Counted from the stretch's first letter, positions 15,926 through 25,625 are shown. The stretch: 64,000 nucleotides of DNA from UBA4720 sp038227135 (GCA_038227135.1 JBBRQC010000003.1:71066-135065), one strand, 5' to 3'. A program made the numbers and translations. Notes: generated by a model from the letters alone, not told the origin.

Positions 15926-16330
15926 CTACCTCGCCGCTGAAGATTTTCCGTGAACGGCGGTTATCACCGACTTTACGCCGCCACGAACGTTGAAGTCGCC
16001 GACAACTCGCATCCACCTCGGCTCGGAAGTCGCAACCAGATCGTCCAGAATCCGATTTACCGCGCGCTCATAGAAGACTCCGTCGTTTCTGTAGCTCCAG
16101 AGATAGAGCTTGAGACTCTTGAGCTCGATGCACTTTGCGGCCGGGATGTACGTGATGCGGATGGTCCCGAAGTCAGGCGCGCCTCCCTTCAACAGCGCGA
16201 GCTCTTCCGCGTCGCTCTCGATCCCACCGAGCGGGCAAAGGGATGTGAATTCCGAACAATCCATGTGGATCTCGTAGTCGCGGCTGGCATATGGATTGTC
16301 GAAAGTCTCGAGAAGCTCTGGCTTGGGCAT
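15926..16330 (-). CDS. queF: NADPH-dependent 7-cyano-7-deazaguanine reductase, type I (134 aa)
   Basis: T-fold enzyme that reduces preQ0 to preQ1 in queuosine synthesis. Catalytic Cys in EFTSLCP, followed by the family stretch APDFGTIRITYIP and the NADPH motif CIELKSLKLYLWSYRN, then GVFYE. About 14 extra residues separate SLCP from PDFGT compared with B. subtilis QueF, and the C-terminus is shorter. The ATG at 16330 (MPKPELLETFDNPY) is chosen by family alignment; an ATG five codons earlier is possible. No other queuosine genes are in the window. Confidence 0.9.
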   Translation of the reverse strand: MPKPELLETFDNPYASRDYEIHMDCSEFTSLCPLGGIESDAEELALLKGGAPDFGTIRITYIPAAKCIELKSLKLYLWSYRNDGVFYERAVNRILDDLVATSEPRWMRVVGDFNVRGGVKSVITAVHGKSSAAR

Positions 16331-16407
16331 CCTCGAACGATGCACTGATGGCGGACGCGGATCAATCCGCGGCGACGTCTCCGAGAATCGGGCTCAGAGC
16401 GGTGCAA

Positions 16408-17307
16408 TCACTCGTCGCGCAGTTTCCGCGACATCTCCTCGAGCAATCGTCTCTCGTCTCTGCTCAGGCTGTCGATTCCTTGCTGTGAGATCTTGTCTAG
16501 AACTCGATTCACTCTCGCCGCGTATTCCTTGGGCGATTCCTGCTTGGGCACGTGCTGAACCGGCTTGCCCTCACGCAGCACCACCGCGTTGCTGCGGGCA
16601 ACCACCTCATCTACTCCGCGCGCCTGCTCCCTCATGGGTTGTCGATTTCGGGGCACGGCCCTGGGCATGTCCTCCGATTCTTCGGGGGCCGCGGAAACCC
16701 ACCCCTTCACGCGGGTGAGTCCTCCCAAAGATGACACCTTGAGAAAGATCCAGCCGAACGCCATCCCGCCAACGTGCGCCGTCCAGTCGATTCCAGAACC
16801 TGGAGATAACGCAAAGATGATGTTCATCCCGATCATCGCCGCAATCAGCCAGCGTGATTTCATCGGGATTACCCCAAACAGATATACCTCTTCATCCGGC
16901 CAGCGCAGGGCGTAGGCGACGAGAACTCCGCTGATGGCCCCCGACGCTCCGATCACCGCGGAATGCTGTGCAAATATTAGGTGCGCTGCGGCTCCGCCCA
17001 GACCGCTCCAGATATAGAACTGGACGAAGCTGCGGGTGCCCCATATCTGCTCGAGTCTGGGGCCGAACATCCAGAGCGTGAACATGTTGAACGCGAGGTG
17101 GGCGAGCCACGCGTGTACGAACATGTACGTCAGCGCTGTCCACCACGCGCCCGGGAATCGTGCCGGATCGAGCGCTAGCGTCGAGTAGACCGTCGCAGGC
17201 GCAAACAGCGTGAGCTGCAGGAAATAGACGCCAATGTTCAGGGCCAACAGCCACTGAACAGCGCGCGTCAACCGCGGAGACTCCGTTGCCTCGAACTGCT
17301 CGCTCAT
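16408..17307 (-). CDS. Rhomboid-family intramembrane serine protease with C-terminal tail (299 aa)
   Basis: Six membrane helices in residues 15-205 with the rhomboid signature: WWTALTYMFVHAWLAHLAFNM on the first loop/helix, catalytic Ser in VIGASGAISG, catalytic His in DWTAHVGGMAFG. The cytosolic C-terminus (residues 215-299) is charged and ends with a helical motif SRDERRLLEEMSRKL found in related rhomboids. It cleaves membrane protein helices; substrates unknown. Located between ddl and queF, 68 nt downstream of ddl, probably in the same minus-strand transcript. Confidence 0.9.
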   Translation of the reverse strand: MSEQFEATESPRLTRAVQWLLALNIGVYFLQLTLFAPATVYSTLALDPARFPGAWWTALTYMFVHAWLAHLAFNMFTLWMFGPRLEQIWGTRSFVQFYIWSGLGGAAAHLIFAQHSAVIGASGAISGVLVAYALRWPDEEVYLFGVIPMKSRWLIAAMIGMNIIFALSPGSGIDWTAHVGGMAFGWIFLKVSSLGGLTRVKGWVSAAPEESEDMPRAVPRNRQPMREQARGVDEVVARSNAVVLREGKPVQHVPKQESPKEYAARVNRVLDKISQQGIDSLSRDERRLLEEMSRKLRDE

Positions 17308-17375
17308 ACGGACCTGCTACAAAAAGGGCTACATCCTAAGACACAACGGGCGTCGAAGGGTTCCTGTAGAACCCT

Positions 17376-18374
17376 CTATTCGAGAGCAAGCTTCACTATT
17401 CGCTCGCACAGCTCGGGGAAACTGATTCCCATTGCCGCCGCACCCTGTGGTATCAGACTGAGCTCGGTCATCCCGGGCAACGTGTTTGCTTCGAGACAGT
17501 AGAACTCGCCTTCGCTCGTCAGCCTGAAATCTATGCGGGCGCATCCGCCCAGCTTGAGAGCCTTGAACGCCGCCAAGGCTTGCTGCTGCACCCTTTCGGT
17601 GGCTTCACGCGACAGCTTCGCCGGAAATTCCTCCGTCGCCATGCCCGGGGTATACTTGCATTCATAGTCGTAGATCTCGTGCTTCGAGATAATCTCCCCA
17701 ACCGGCAGCGCGATTTTCCCCAGAACGCCCACGGTGAGCTCCCGGCCCGGTATGAATCGCTCGATGATGACTTCGTCGTCGTACTTGCTCGCTTCCGCGA
17801 TGGCAGGTGCGAGATCCTGCCTCTTCTTCACGACCGAGAGCCCGACTGTGGAACCCTCTTTCGAAGGTTTTACCACGACCGGAAGCCCAAGCATCCCCTC
17901 TACTTGCTCGATTGTGGCCGGTGCCATAAGCCAGTCGGCGGTGCTCACGTCGACAGCACGGAAAAGCTTCTTCGAGAGATCCTTGTCCATCGCCAATGCG
18001 CTCGAAAGGTGCCCGCTCCCCGTGTACTTGACGCGCGCCATGTCGAGCAGCGCCTGGATTGTCCCGTCTTCGCCCTGTCCCCCGTGAAGTCCCAGGAAAA
18101 CGACGTCTGCTTCCTTGATCTCTTTCATCGATGTCAGATTCGGCAGAAACGTTCCTTCGGCGAATTTCGATAGCGATTCGAGACTAGGAGGCTTCGTGCC
18201 GACCCTGCCGGTGCTCAGCTCACGCTTCTCGGCGTCGCTGATTACACCGCGCGCCGGATCGAGAGCAACGACTTCATGCCCGCGACCGCGCAGTGCCTCT
18301 GCGATGCGAATTCCCGATGCGAGCGAGACGTTTCGTTCGGACGATGTACCGCCCATGAGTACGGTGATCTTCAT
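17376..18374 (-). CDS. ddl: D-alanine-D-alanine ligase (332 aa)
   Basis: ATP-grasp enzyme joining two D-Ala for peptidoglycan. N-terminal KITVLMGGTSSERNVSLASG, LHGGQGEDGTIQALLD, KYTGSGHLSSALAMDK, ATP-grasp loop VVKPSKEGSTVGLS, and metal/ATP ligands GGCARIDFRL and EANTLPGMTELSLIPQ. Normal length. A 69-nt gap separates it from the rhomboid gene, and it follows cbs by 18 nt. Confidence 0.97.
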   Translation of the reverse strand: MKITVLMGGTSSERNVSLASGIRIAEALRGRGHEVVALDPARGVISDAEKRELSTGRVGTKPPSLESLSKFAEGTFLPNLTSMKEIKEADVVFLGLHGGQGEDGTIQALLDMARVKYTGSGHLSSALAMDKDLSKKLFRAVDVSTADWLMAPATIEQVEGMLGLPVVVKPSKEGSTVGLSVVKKRQDLAPAIAEASKYDDEVIIERFIPGRELTVGVLGKIALPVGEIISKHEIYDYECKYTPGMATEEFPAKLSREATERVQQQALAAFKALKLGGCARIDFRLTSEGEFYCLEANTLPGMTELSLIPQGAAAMGISFPELCERIVKLALE

Positions 18375-18392
18375 TCCTCTGAGTTTTCCTGT

Positions 18393-19787
18393 TTAGCGGG
18401 ACATCATGAAGTGCAGCATGTCAGACCGCGTGACGATCCCCTGCACTACCCCGTGCTCCTGGACCAGCACCGCCGGGTTTGATTTCGAGAGCAGCTTGAC
18501 CACGCTGTCCACCGGCTGATCAGACGCCACCATCGGGAAAGGCGAATCCATTATCTCACTTACCGTCGTGTCCAGCAGCTTCGGATTCTCGAGACTCTTT
18601 TGCGACAGCGACCAGTCGCTGACGGAACCAATGCAATTGGCGCCGTCCATGACCGGAAGCTGCGACACATCGTGCAGACTCATCAAGCCGATCGCCTGGC
18701 GTACAGTGGCACCCGGCGCGACGCTCACCACAGTCGGCGCGGTTCCGTTTTTTCTCCCGAGGACTGTATGCAGTGCGACCCTCGGCGCATCGAGCATCTG
18801 GTTCTCGCGCATCCACTCGTCGCTGTAAAGCTTCGATAGATATCGTTCGCCTGTGTCGCACAGGACGGCCACTACCAGTGCCTCGGGATCGTCGATCTCG
18901 CGCGCAATCCTGAGCGCCACTGTGGCAATCAGCCCGGACGACCCCCCGACGAACAGACCTTCCTCGCGAGTGAGTCTACGCGCCATGGCGAATGACTCCT
19001 TGTCGCTGACCGTGTAGTACCCGTCGACCAAGCTCATGTCGAGCGTGCCGGGAAGCTTGTCCTGTCCAATTCCCTCGATTTTGTATGGAGTTCCTTCGAT
19101 TCTGTTCTTCCCTTTGCTACGCCAGTACTCCGCCAGTATCGAGCCGGCTGGATCACCGGCAATGACCTTAACCTCCTTGTTCCGCTCCTTCAGGTAGCGA
19201 CCGACGCCAGTGATGGTACCGCCCGTTCCGGCCGCGGCTACAAAGTGGGTAATCTTTCCATCGGTCTGCTCCCACAGCTCGGGGCCGGTGGTCGCGTAGT
19301 GCGCGTCAGGGTTTGCGTCGTTGTAGAACTGGTCAGCCAGGATGGCATTCGGCGTCTCGGCAGCAATCCGTTTCGCCATCATCACGTAGTTGTCTGGATG
19401 ATCAGGCGGCACCGCTGTGGGCGTAACGATCACGTCAGCCCCGAATGCCTTCAGCAGGCGAACTTTTTCCTGCGACATTTTGTCGGGCATCGTGAAGACA
19501 CACTTGTAGCCACGCAAGGCCGCCGCGATTGCGAGACCTACTCCAGTGTTCCCACTCGTGCCTTCGACGATCGTGCCGCCTGGCTTGAGGCGTCCTTCCT
19601 TTTCTGCCCGCTCGATGATCGGCAATCCGATTCGATCTTTGACAGACCCACCCGGATTGAAGAACTCCGCCTTCGCATAGATGGGAGTACGAATGCCTCG
19701 CGTCACCTGATTGAGCCTGATCAGTGGCGTCCATCCGATCGTCTCCAGGACGTTGTCGTATGGCTTACGGTTTCGCTCGTGACTCAT
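18393..19787 (-). CDS. Cystathionine beta-synthase with C-terminal CBS domains (464 aa)
   Basis: PLP fold-type II enzyme: WTPLIRLNQV, PLP-lysine in NPGGSVKDRIG, EGTSGNTGVGLA, phosphate cup AGTGGTITGVGRY, and GGSSGLIATVA. Residues about 345-464 carry two CBS motifs (ATVRQAIGLMSLHDVSQLPV and VVKLLSKSNPAVLV). It condenses serine and homocysteine to cystathionine, or acts as a cysteine synthase; the CBS pair favours the former but sequence alone does not settle it. Its start overlaps the TonB-C-domain gene stop by 4 nt (ATGA). Confidence 0.92.
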   Translation of the reverse strand: MSHERNRKPYDNVLETIGWTPLIRLNQVTRGIRTPIYAKAEFFNPGGSVKDRIGLPIIERAEKEGRLKPGGTIVEGTSGNTGVGLAIAAALRGYKCVFTMPDKMSQEKVRLLKAFGADVIVTPTAVPPDHPDNYVMMAKRIAAETPNAILADQFYNDANPDAHYATTGPELWEQTDGKITHFVAAAGTGGTITGVGRYLKERNKEVKVIAGDPAGSILAEYWRSKGKNRIEGTPYKIEGIGQDKLPGTLDMSLVDGYYTVSDKESFAMARRLTREEGLFVGGSSGLIATVALRIAREIDDPEALVVAVLCDTGERYLSKLYSDEWMRENQMLDAPRVALHTVLGRKNGTAPTVVSVAPGATVRQAIGLMSLHDVSQLPVMDGANCIGSVSDWSLSQKSLENPKLLDTTVSEIMDSPFPMVASDQPVDSVVKLLSKSNPAVLVQEHGVVQGIVTRSDMLHFMMSR

Positions 19788-20269
19788 TTGGCCGCTGGCT
19801 TGCGCTTCGCTGCCGGCGTGCTGCTGGCGGCGCTGGAATCACGCTTGATGATCGAATCGCCGGAAAGTGGTGGTGCGTCCGGGTGCCTGAAGAACACGGG
19901 AAGAAGAATCGACACCGGCACCGGCTGACTTCGCGTCTTCGCAGGTTCGAACTTCAGATCGCGGGAACCCTTCATCGCAGCGGAATCGAGCGCGCTGAAC
20001 CCCGAGGTTTCCGCGACACGGGTCGAGTCGGGAACGATCGCCCCATTGCTGTCGATGTAGATGCGCAATGTGACGTTGCCCTGGACTTTTTGCGCGTACA
20101 GCGCCGGAGGATACCGGAACGGCAGCTCCTTGTTGAGCATTACGGGAGGAACGTCCGGCTGCCTTCCAACCGTTTGAAAGGACAATGCGGATCCTTCTCC
20201 TTTCTTGCAGCCTCCAATGATCATCAACAGGAGAAGCGTGAAATAGCTCCCCGCGAGTCGTGCCGTCAT
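19784..20269 (-). CDS. Lipoprotein with TonB C-terminal domain (161 aa)
   Basis: Signal MTARLAGSYFTLLLLMIIGGC with a lipobox at Gly-Gly-Cys, so the protein is lipid-anchored. The TonB_C fold follows: PFRYPPALYAQKVQGNVTLRIYIDSNGAI, ALDSAAMKGSRDLKFEPA and VSILLPVFFR. The long Pro-rich periplasm-spanning linker of true TonB and the cytoplasmic-membrane helix are absent, so it cannot transduce energy like TonB; it may be a periplasmic partner. A basic Ala/Lys tail ends it. It overlaps cbs and lies 2 nt after mutS. Confidence 0.8.
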   Translation of the reverse strand: MTARLAGSYFTLLLLMIIGGCKKGEGSALSFQTVGRQPDVPPVMLNKELPFRYPPALYAQKVQGNVTLRIYIDSNGAIVPDSTRVAETSGFSALDSAAMKGSRDLKFEPAKTRSQPVPVSILLPVFFRHPDAPPLSGDSIIKRDSSAASSTPAAKRKPAAK

Positions 20270-20271
20270 TC

Positions 20272-22905
20272 TCAGACTTTCCCCTGTTCTTGCTTCGCTT
20301 CATCGACAAGGCGCGCAAGCGTTTCCAGAGCTTGGATCGGTGTCATGGAGTTTGGTTCCATTTTTCTCAGTTGTTGAATGACGGGATGCGTCATCAACCC
20401 GAAGAGCGCCAGTTGGTCCTCGGTATTATCGAGCCGTGCTCTCGAGACGCGTCCCGATCGAGGCACGATCTGTTCCGCTTCGAGCAGCTTCAGCAGCTCC
20501 CTCGCCCGCTTGAGAACACTCGATGGCAGCCCAGCCAGCCGTCCTACCTCGATCCCGTACGAGCGGTCCGCTCCGCCCGGTTGAAGGCGATGCAAAAAAA
20601 GAACTTCGTCGCCCGCTTCACGAACCTGAACGTTATAGTTGCGCACTGCTACTAATGTGTCCGCCAGCTGAGTGAGCTCGTGATAATGGGTGGCGAAGAC
20701 GGTCTTGCAGCCCACCGTGTCGTGCAGGTGTTCGCTCACCGACCAGGCAATCGAGATTCCGTCATAAGTGGACGTGCCTCGACCGATCTCATCCAGCAGC
20801 ACCAGGCTCCGCCTCGTCGCCGTGTGGAGAATGGCGCTAGTCTCGGACATCTCCACCATGAATGTTGACTGACCACGAACCAGATTGTCGCTCGCGCCAA
20901 CGCGCGTGAACAGACGATCGACAACTCCTATCTTCGCCCTTGCAGCCGGCACGAAACTACCCGCCTGCGCCATCAGCACGATCAAGCCGATCTGACGCAG
21001 GACGGTCGACTTGCCCGCCATGTTGGGGCCGGTGAGGATGATCATGCGCGCATCTTCGCTCAGGACGACATCGTTCGGAATGAATTTCTCGCGGGGCATC
21101 ATTCGTTCGACCACGGGATGACGCCCCGCCGTGATCTCGAGGGAGTAGTCGTCCGTCAGCTCCGGACGCACGTATCCCTCTCTTTGCGCAACCTCGGCGA
21201 GGGATGCGAGGACGTCGAGCTCCGCGATGATTCTTGCCATCGACTGCAGGCGGGAGATGTCGCCAGCTATCCGCGAGCGCAGCACCTCGACGAGCTCGCG
21301 CTCGCGAGCTTCCACCCGCTCCGCGGCAGTCAGTACGCGTTCCTCATATTCCTTGAGCGACGGCGTCACGAATCGCTCCGCACCAGCGAGCGTCTGCCGC
21401 CGCTGATAGTCGCCGGGGACGAGATGGGAGTTGCTGTTGCTCACCTCGATGAAGTAGCCGAAGACCTTGTTGTATCCCACTTTGAGCGAGCTTATTCCGG
21501 TGCGCGCCCGCTCTTCAGCCTGGATCCTGGCTATGCCATCCTTGCCGCCATTGCGGAGCGCCCGCGATTCGTCCAGAATGCCGTCTATTCCATCGCGAAT
21601 GCTCGGCTCTTCTCCGATCGCGGTGGGAGGTCTGTCGACCAGCGTACGCAAAAGCTCATCGCAAAGATCCCCGCACGTGTCCCAGAGTGCAGCGTGCTTG
21701 TCGAATGCCGGCTCTCCTTTCGCTGCCGCTAGCAAACGAGCCCGCTCGAGCGCCGATTCCAGCAACGGCAACCGCTCCATCGAATCGCCGAGCGCGCGCA
21801 GCTCCCTTGGAGACACTCGTCCGGCGGCGGTTTTTCCGGACAGTCGCTCCACATCGCGCACGCCATCGAGAGCATCTCGCATCGCGCTGCGAACGAGCGT
21901 ATCGCCAAGTACATCAACCGCGCCGAGCCGGGCATTGATGAGACCGAAATCGACGAGGGGCGCGAGCACCCATTGCCGCAGCAGACGTGCTCCCATTGGG
22001 GTAAGAGTTCGATCGAGGACCCCCAGGAGCGTGCCCGAGGTCTCGCCGCCTCGCATCGATTCGACGAGCTCGAGGTTTCTTCGCGTCATCTCGTCGAGCG
22101 GCATGCTTCCGCCCGGTCGTTCTATTCTAGGACGGGCGAGATGTGGCGTACCCGCCGGCTGAAGAACATCCAGATACCTGAGCAGACCACCAGCTGCACC
22201 AACGCTGGCTCGATCAGATGCTTCGATCCCGAAAGCTTCCAGCGAGCTCACCCGGAATCGATCCGCAAGTTGGTCCCGGCCAAGATCGGGATCGAATTCC
22301 CAACCTTCGCGCTCGGTGACCATCGGTCCTTCTTCGCCCGTCGGACTCTTGAGCGCATGAACAAGATTTGAGTCACGAGCAACGATCACTTCCCGTGGGC
22401 TGAATCTCGACAGCGCTGATTCCAGATCGGTTGCATTCGAGACCGCCAGCCTGAGCTCGCCCGTTGAAAGGTCCACGGCAGCAATTCCTATCAGGTCGCC
22501 ATCGCGATTCAGGGCGCACAAATAGTTGTTGCGCGTTCCGTCGAGTAGGTCATCGGAAAAGGCGGCGCCCGGAGTGACAGTCTCCACGACTTCCCGCCTT
22601 ACTATCCCCTTGGCCAGCTTCGGATCTTCGGTCTGTTCGCAGATAGAAACCCGAAATCCCTGCTGAATCAGCCGGCGAAGGTATTCTCCCGCGGCTTTGA
22701 CCGGGACGCCAGCCAGAGGAACCTCACTCGCTCCGCCATTATTCCTGGAGGTGAGAGTAAGGCCGAGTGTCCTCGATGCAACTTCGGCATCCTCGTAGAA
22801 CATTTCGTAGAACTCGCCCATGCGGAAGAATAGAATCGCATCCTGGTGCCGCGACTTGATCTCCCGGTACTGTTGCATCAGAGGGGTCAATGCCGGGCTG
22901 CTCAC
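20272..22905 (-). CDS. mutS: DNA mismatch repair protein MutS (877 aa)
   Basis: Mismatch recognition: domain I with the Phe-x-Glu motif in FFRMGEFYEMF. Connector, lever and clamp domains follow, then the ABC-type ATPase with Walker A GPNMAGKST (about residue 622), signature QSTFMVEMSETSAIL, Walker B LVLLDEIGRGTSTYDG and ATHYHELTQLAD. A C-terminal MutS tail is present. Length is standard for MutS1. Its start overlaps the SPOR gene by 4 nt. No mutL is in the window. Confidence 0.98.
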   Translation of the reverse strand: MSSPALTPLMQQYREIKSRHQDAILFFRMGEFYEMFYEDAEVASRTLGLTLTSRNNGGASEVPLAGVPVKAAGEYLRRLIQQGFRVSICEQTEDPKLAKGIVRREVVETVTPGAAFSDDLLDGTRNNYLCALNRDGDLIGIAAVDLSTGELRLAVSNATDLESALSRFSPREVIVARDSNLVHALKSPTGEEGPMVTEREGWEFDPDLGRDQLADRFRVSSLEAFGIEASDRASVGAAGGLLRYLDVLQPAGTPHLARPRIERPGGSMPLDEMTRRNLELVESMRGGETSGTLLGVLDRTLTPMGARLLRQWVLAPLVDFGLINARLGAVDVLGDTLVRSAMRDALDGVRDVERLSGKTAAGRVSPRELRALGDSMERLPLLESALERARLLAAAKGEPAFDKHAALWDTCGDLCDELLRTLVDRPPTAIGEEPSIRDGIDGILDESRALRNGGKDGIARIQAEERARTGISSLKVGYNKVFGYFIEVSNSNSHLVPGDYQRRQTLAGAERFVTPSLKEYEERVLTAAERVEARERELVEVLRSRIAGDISRLQSMARIIAELDVLASLAEVAQREGYVRPELTDDYSLEITAGRHPVVERMMPREKFIPNDVVLSEDARMIILTGPNMAGKSTVLRQIGLIVLMAQAGSFVPAARAKIGVVDRLFTRVGASDNLVRGQSTFMVEMSETSAILHTATRRSLVLLDEIGRGTSTYDGISIAWSVSEHLHDTVGCKTVFATHYHELTQLADTLVAVRNYNVQVREAGDEVLFLHRLQPGGADRSYGIEVGRLAGLPSSVLKRARELLKLLEAEQIVPRSGRVSRARLDNTEDQLALFGLMTHPVIQQLRKMEPNSMTPIQALETLARLVDEAKQEQGKV

Positions 22906-23957
22906 CGTTCTGGTGCCCGCACCACGAAGCCGCTCATATGTTTCGCTTTGATTTTCGCGAGCGCCTTCTCTGCTTCTCCGCCCGAGGAGTACCGCCCTAT
23001 TCTGACGCGAAAAGGTGCGGTGTCTCCATCGACCCGGGCTGCGTAACCTCGCTTGACGAGACTGGAAGCAAGTTTTGCCGCGTCGGGCTTATGGTTGTAC
23101 GCCGCTACCTGAACCGAGTAAAGGCTGCCGGACGCTGTGGCCGCAGCAGGCTTGGCAGGGGTTGCGACCGGCGAGGACACTCCCTCAGTCTTGGTAACCG
23201 ATGGCGTCGGTGCCGCTCGTGCTGGTGCTGATATCGCTGGGACTGATTTCAACGGGACGGTGTCGACTGCCTTCGTGTCCTTGGCGGCACCTGCTCCCGC
23301 AATCATGGGAGTGGAAGGTGCGGTCGCCGTCACTACAGGAGCTGGAGCCGCTATATCTGCGGCCGGTGGCTTTACCGAAGCTACCGATGCCGCCGGCGGC
23401 GGGCAGCGCTGTCCCTGATACTGGATCTGATTTCTCAGTTCGATTTCATCAGCGCCAGCCTTTGACAGAGCGTTTGCATTCGCAGCACACGCGTTGGGAA
23501 TGTCGTTCTTTTCGAATAGAACCCGCGCCGTCCAGTAGCTGGCTCTAGCCAGTGATTTGCTTCGCGGGTAGTCCCGAGGAATACGCTGCAGGTGCGTTAG
23601 GGCGCCGTCACGATCTCCTCGTGCCAGTTCGAGTTGGGCGAGACGCAGCAAGGCATCTTCGGCCTGGGGCGCCAGCGGGTAATCCACCACGAGGTGCTTG
23701 TAATCGCTCTCCGCGTCCGCTGCGTTCGACGCGAGTGTCGCTCTCCAGAACAGTGCCTCGGGATAGAGCCGTGCACTGGGTTGTGTGGCGGACAGCACGG
23801 AATCGATTAGCGCCCTTCCAGCGACGCCGTTTCCGTCGCTTACGAGTGCTTGAGCCCGTACAAAAACCGGGTCAGTCGGGCGTATCGTAGTTTGCGCGAC
23901 TGCCATGGTAGCGCCACAGGACGCGACTGCACCTGCAAGAATTCCCCATCTGAACAT
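22902..23957 (-). CDS. Periplasmic TPR-like/SPOR-domain protein (351 aa)
   Basis: Signal peptide MFRWGILAGAVASCGATMAVAQ, then a helical repeat region (residues 25-180; DYPLAPQAEDALLRLAQLELARGDRDGALTHL style pairs) typical of TPR/YbgF proteins. A long Ala/Pro/Val/Thr linker (190-270) leads to a C-terminal SPOR domain (SLYSVQVAAYNHKPDAAKLA ... VRIGRYSSGGEAEKALAKI). SPOR domains bind glycan strands stripped of stem peptides, so the protein probably acts at the division septum. It is translationally coupled to mutS (ATGA overlap), an odd pairing likely reflecting operon packing. Confidence 0.88.
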   Translation of the reverse strand: MFRWGILAGAVASCGATMAVAQTTIRPTDPVFVRAQALVSDGNGVAGRALIDSVLSATQPSARLYPEALFWRATLASNAADAESDYKHLVVDYPLAPQAEDALLRLAQLELARGDRDGALTHLQRIPRDYPRSKSLARASYWTARVLFEKNDIPNACAANANALSKAGADEIELRNQIQYQGQRCPPPAASVASVKPPAADIAAPAPVVTATAPSTPMIAGAGAAKDTKAVDTVPLKSVPAISAPARAAPTPSVTKTEGVSSPVATPAKPAAATASGSLYSVQVAAYNHKPDAAKLASSLVKRGYAARVDGDTAPFRVRIGRYSSGGEAEKALAKIKAKHMSGFVVRAPER

Positions 23958-23977
23958 CTCCCCACTCTCCTATTGGC

Positions 23978-25039
23978 TCACGCGACAGCGCTTGTCTCGT
24001 CGGCTGCGCACAGGCTGAGTACTACCGTAGCCAGCAATTGTTCGTCGGAAGAGACTCTACTCTCCTTTAGAGCGATGTCTGCCTCGAGAAGAGCATCGAG
24101 GGCATGATCGAGCGCTTCACCGCTCCAACGCTCTGCAGAACGGGTCCATATCGCTGTTGCCGACCCCCATGGCCGCCCTGTATAGGCGCCTGTCTCCCTG
24201 AGAAGATCGAAGTATTCCTGAGAGAGGCGGCTTCTGGACATCCCTTCGTCCAGCTTTGCCCGGCCCCAGGAAATTGCCAGCATTTGGGTGGTCAATGACA
24301 TGACGATTGAGACGGCAGTCGTTTTCGGTTGGGCGAGGACCTGAGGAACGAGTTCCAGAGCGCGCGCTACGTTGCGATCAGCGATGGTGTCGAGAAAATC
24401 TGCCTGCGTTTCGCCCCGCCTTACGCCAACTACTGCAGCCACAGCGTCTTCGCCGATTTCTTCGTCCCCTCCTTCCACATAGCTGGCAAGTTTATCGAGC
24501 TCTCCAGCCAGCTGGTGCAGATCGCTCCCGACTGCCGCTTGGAGAAGCTCGATCGCGGGCCCGCTAATTCTCATCTTCAGTTCCGTTGTTGCGTGGTGCG
24601 CGATCCATTTTGGGATTCTGTCGCCCGTCAGCGGATCAAACTGTAGTTGAGTGGTCGCAGCAGAGAGGGAAGGGTCCGCTTTCGACCCGGCGGCCATTAC
24701 CAGAAGGAGCAGTAGATCCGGTGCTGGCCGTTGCAGGTATTCATCCAGCACCTTGCGGGCGTCTTTTTTTAACGAGCCGGCGTCGCGGACCACTATCACC
24801 CTGCGTTCCGCCATCATCGGAGGAGTCGAAAGGAGAACGCCCAGCGTTTCGGCGTCGAGATCTGTGGCTCTTCTTGTATCGAGATTGAAGTCTCGGGCGC
24901 CTGGCTCCAGGGCGGCGTCGATCAGCTGTCGAACCGCGTCGTCCTTTTGGTAGTCGTCGTCCCCCGAGATGTAATAAGCGCCGTCGAAAGAGCGGCGCTT
25001 GAGGGCATCACGAAGTGTCTTGAGCGAGGATGCTGACAT
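23978..25039 (-). CDS. holA: DNA polymerase III delta subunit (353 aa)
   Basis: Clamp-loader delta: N-terminal AAA+-like domain beginning SLKTLRDALKRRSFDGAYYISGDDDYQKD, degenerate ATPase core (TPPMMAERRVIVVRDAGSLKKD, LLLLVMAAGSK), then the collar helices (EGGDEEIGEDAVAAVVG, RPWGSATAIWTRSAERW). It opens the DnaN ring. The ATG at 25039 is chosen because upstream sequence is a low-complexity Ser/Arg extension. It is followed 20 nt on by the SPOR gene. Confidence 0.92.
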   Translation of the reverse strand: MSASSLKTLRDALKRRSFDGAYYISGDDDYQKDDAVRQLIDAALEPGARDFNLDTRRATDLDAETLGVLLSTPPMMAERRVIVVRDAGSLKKDARKVLDEYLQRPAPDLLLLLVMAAGSKADPSLSAATTQLQFDPLTGDRIPKWIAHHATTELKMRISGPAIELLQAAVGSDLHQLAGELDKLASYVEGGDEEIGEDAVAAVVGVRRGETQADFLDTIADRNVARALELVPQVLAQPKTTAVSIVMSLTTQMLAISWGRAKLDEGMSRSRLSQEYFDLLRETGAYTGRPWGSATAIWTRSAERWSGEALDHALDALLEADIALKESRVSSDEQLLATVVLSLCAADETSAVA

Positions 25040-25088
25040 CCTCGAAATATACGGCGGCTCCAGGGGGCTGCCGATGGCGGCTCGAGCG

Positions 25089-25625
25089 CTAGCGCGTGTA
25101 GTTGGCGAGCTCGAGCTTCGAGTGCGCGAATCGCGTCGGAACCTGCTCGGCAAACAAGGCCGCGGGCCAGATTGTGAGTCCTGCCGAGACCGATGTGACT
25201 ATCGCCGGTGTCGAGGTTGTGATGGGCGTTAGCTCAGGCTCTGGAAGGCTGGCGACGACTGGTGGCATCACGAGGTCGCGCGGAGAATCTGATCTGTAGA
25301 GGGTGGTGGCGATGTAACCCAGCATCGCCGCGCTCGCCAAAGTTGCCGCGATAGCTCCACGCCTCAGATTGCGTTGGGTATTCGCGAAGAGCTCCGCCGG
25401 CTGGCATTCGTTGCGCAGACGCGCTTCGAGCCGCTGCGAAAAATCAGCGGATGGCTCGATAGTGGGGAGATTCCGGAAGATGAGAAGCGCACGACGAACC
25501 CTTGAATCGTGCCTCGCGCAGATCTCGCATTCAGCAATGTGCCGCTGCATGCGAACCAGCTCGATACCCGCGAGAGTATCGTCTACGAACGCGACGTGCT
25601 TATCACAAAATTCGCGACAATCCAT
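25089..25625 (-). CDS. Zinc-finger anti-sigma factor (178 aa)
   Basis: N-terminal anti-sigma zinc domain with MDCREFCDKHVAFVDDTLAG and ligand motif HIAECEICARH; one membrane helix at about residues 91-107 (AIAATLASAAMLGYIATTLY); then a Pro/Thr-rich periplasmic segment. It lies 66 nt downstream of the ECF sigma gene, the standard sigma/anti-sigma pair, and would hold the sigma factor at the membrane until signalled. A hairpin lies in the gap between them (25649-25675). Confidence 0.85.
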   Translation of the reverse strand: MDCREFCDKHVAFVDDTLAGIELVRMQRHIAECEICARHDSRVRRALLIFRNLPTIEPSADFSQRLEARLRNECQPAELFANTQRNLRRGAIAATLASAAMLGYIATTLYRSDSPRDLVMPPVVASLPEPELTPITTSTPAIVTSVSAGLTIWPAALFAEQVPTRFAHSKLELANYTR

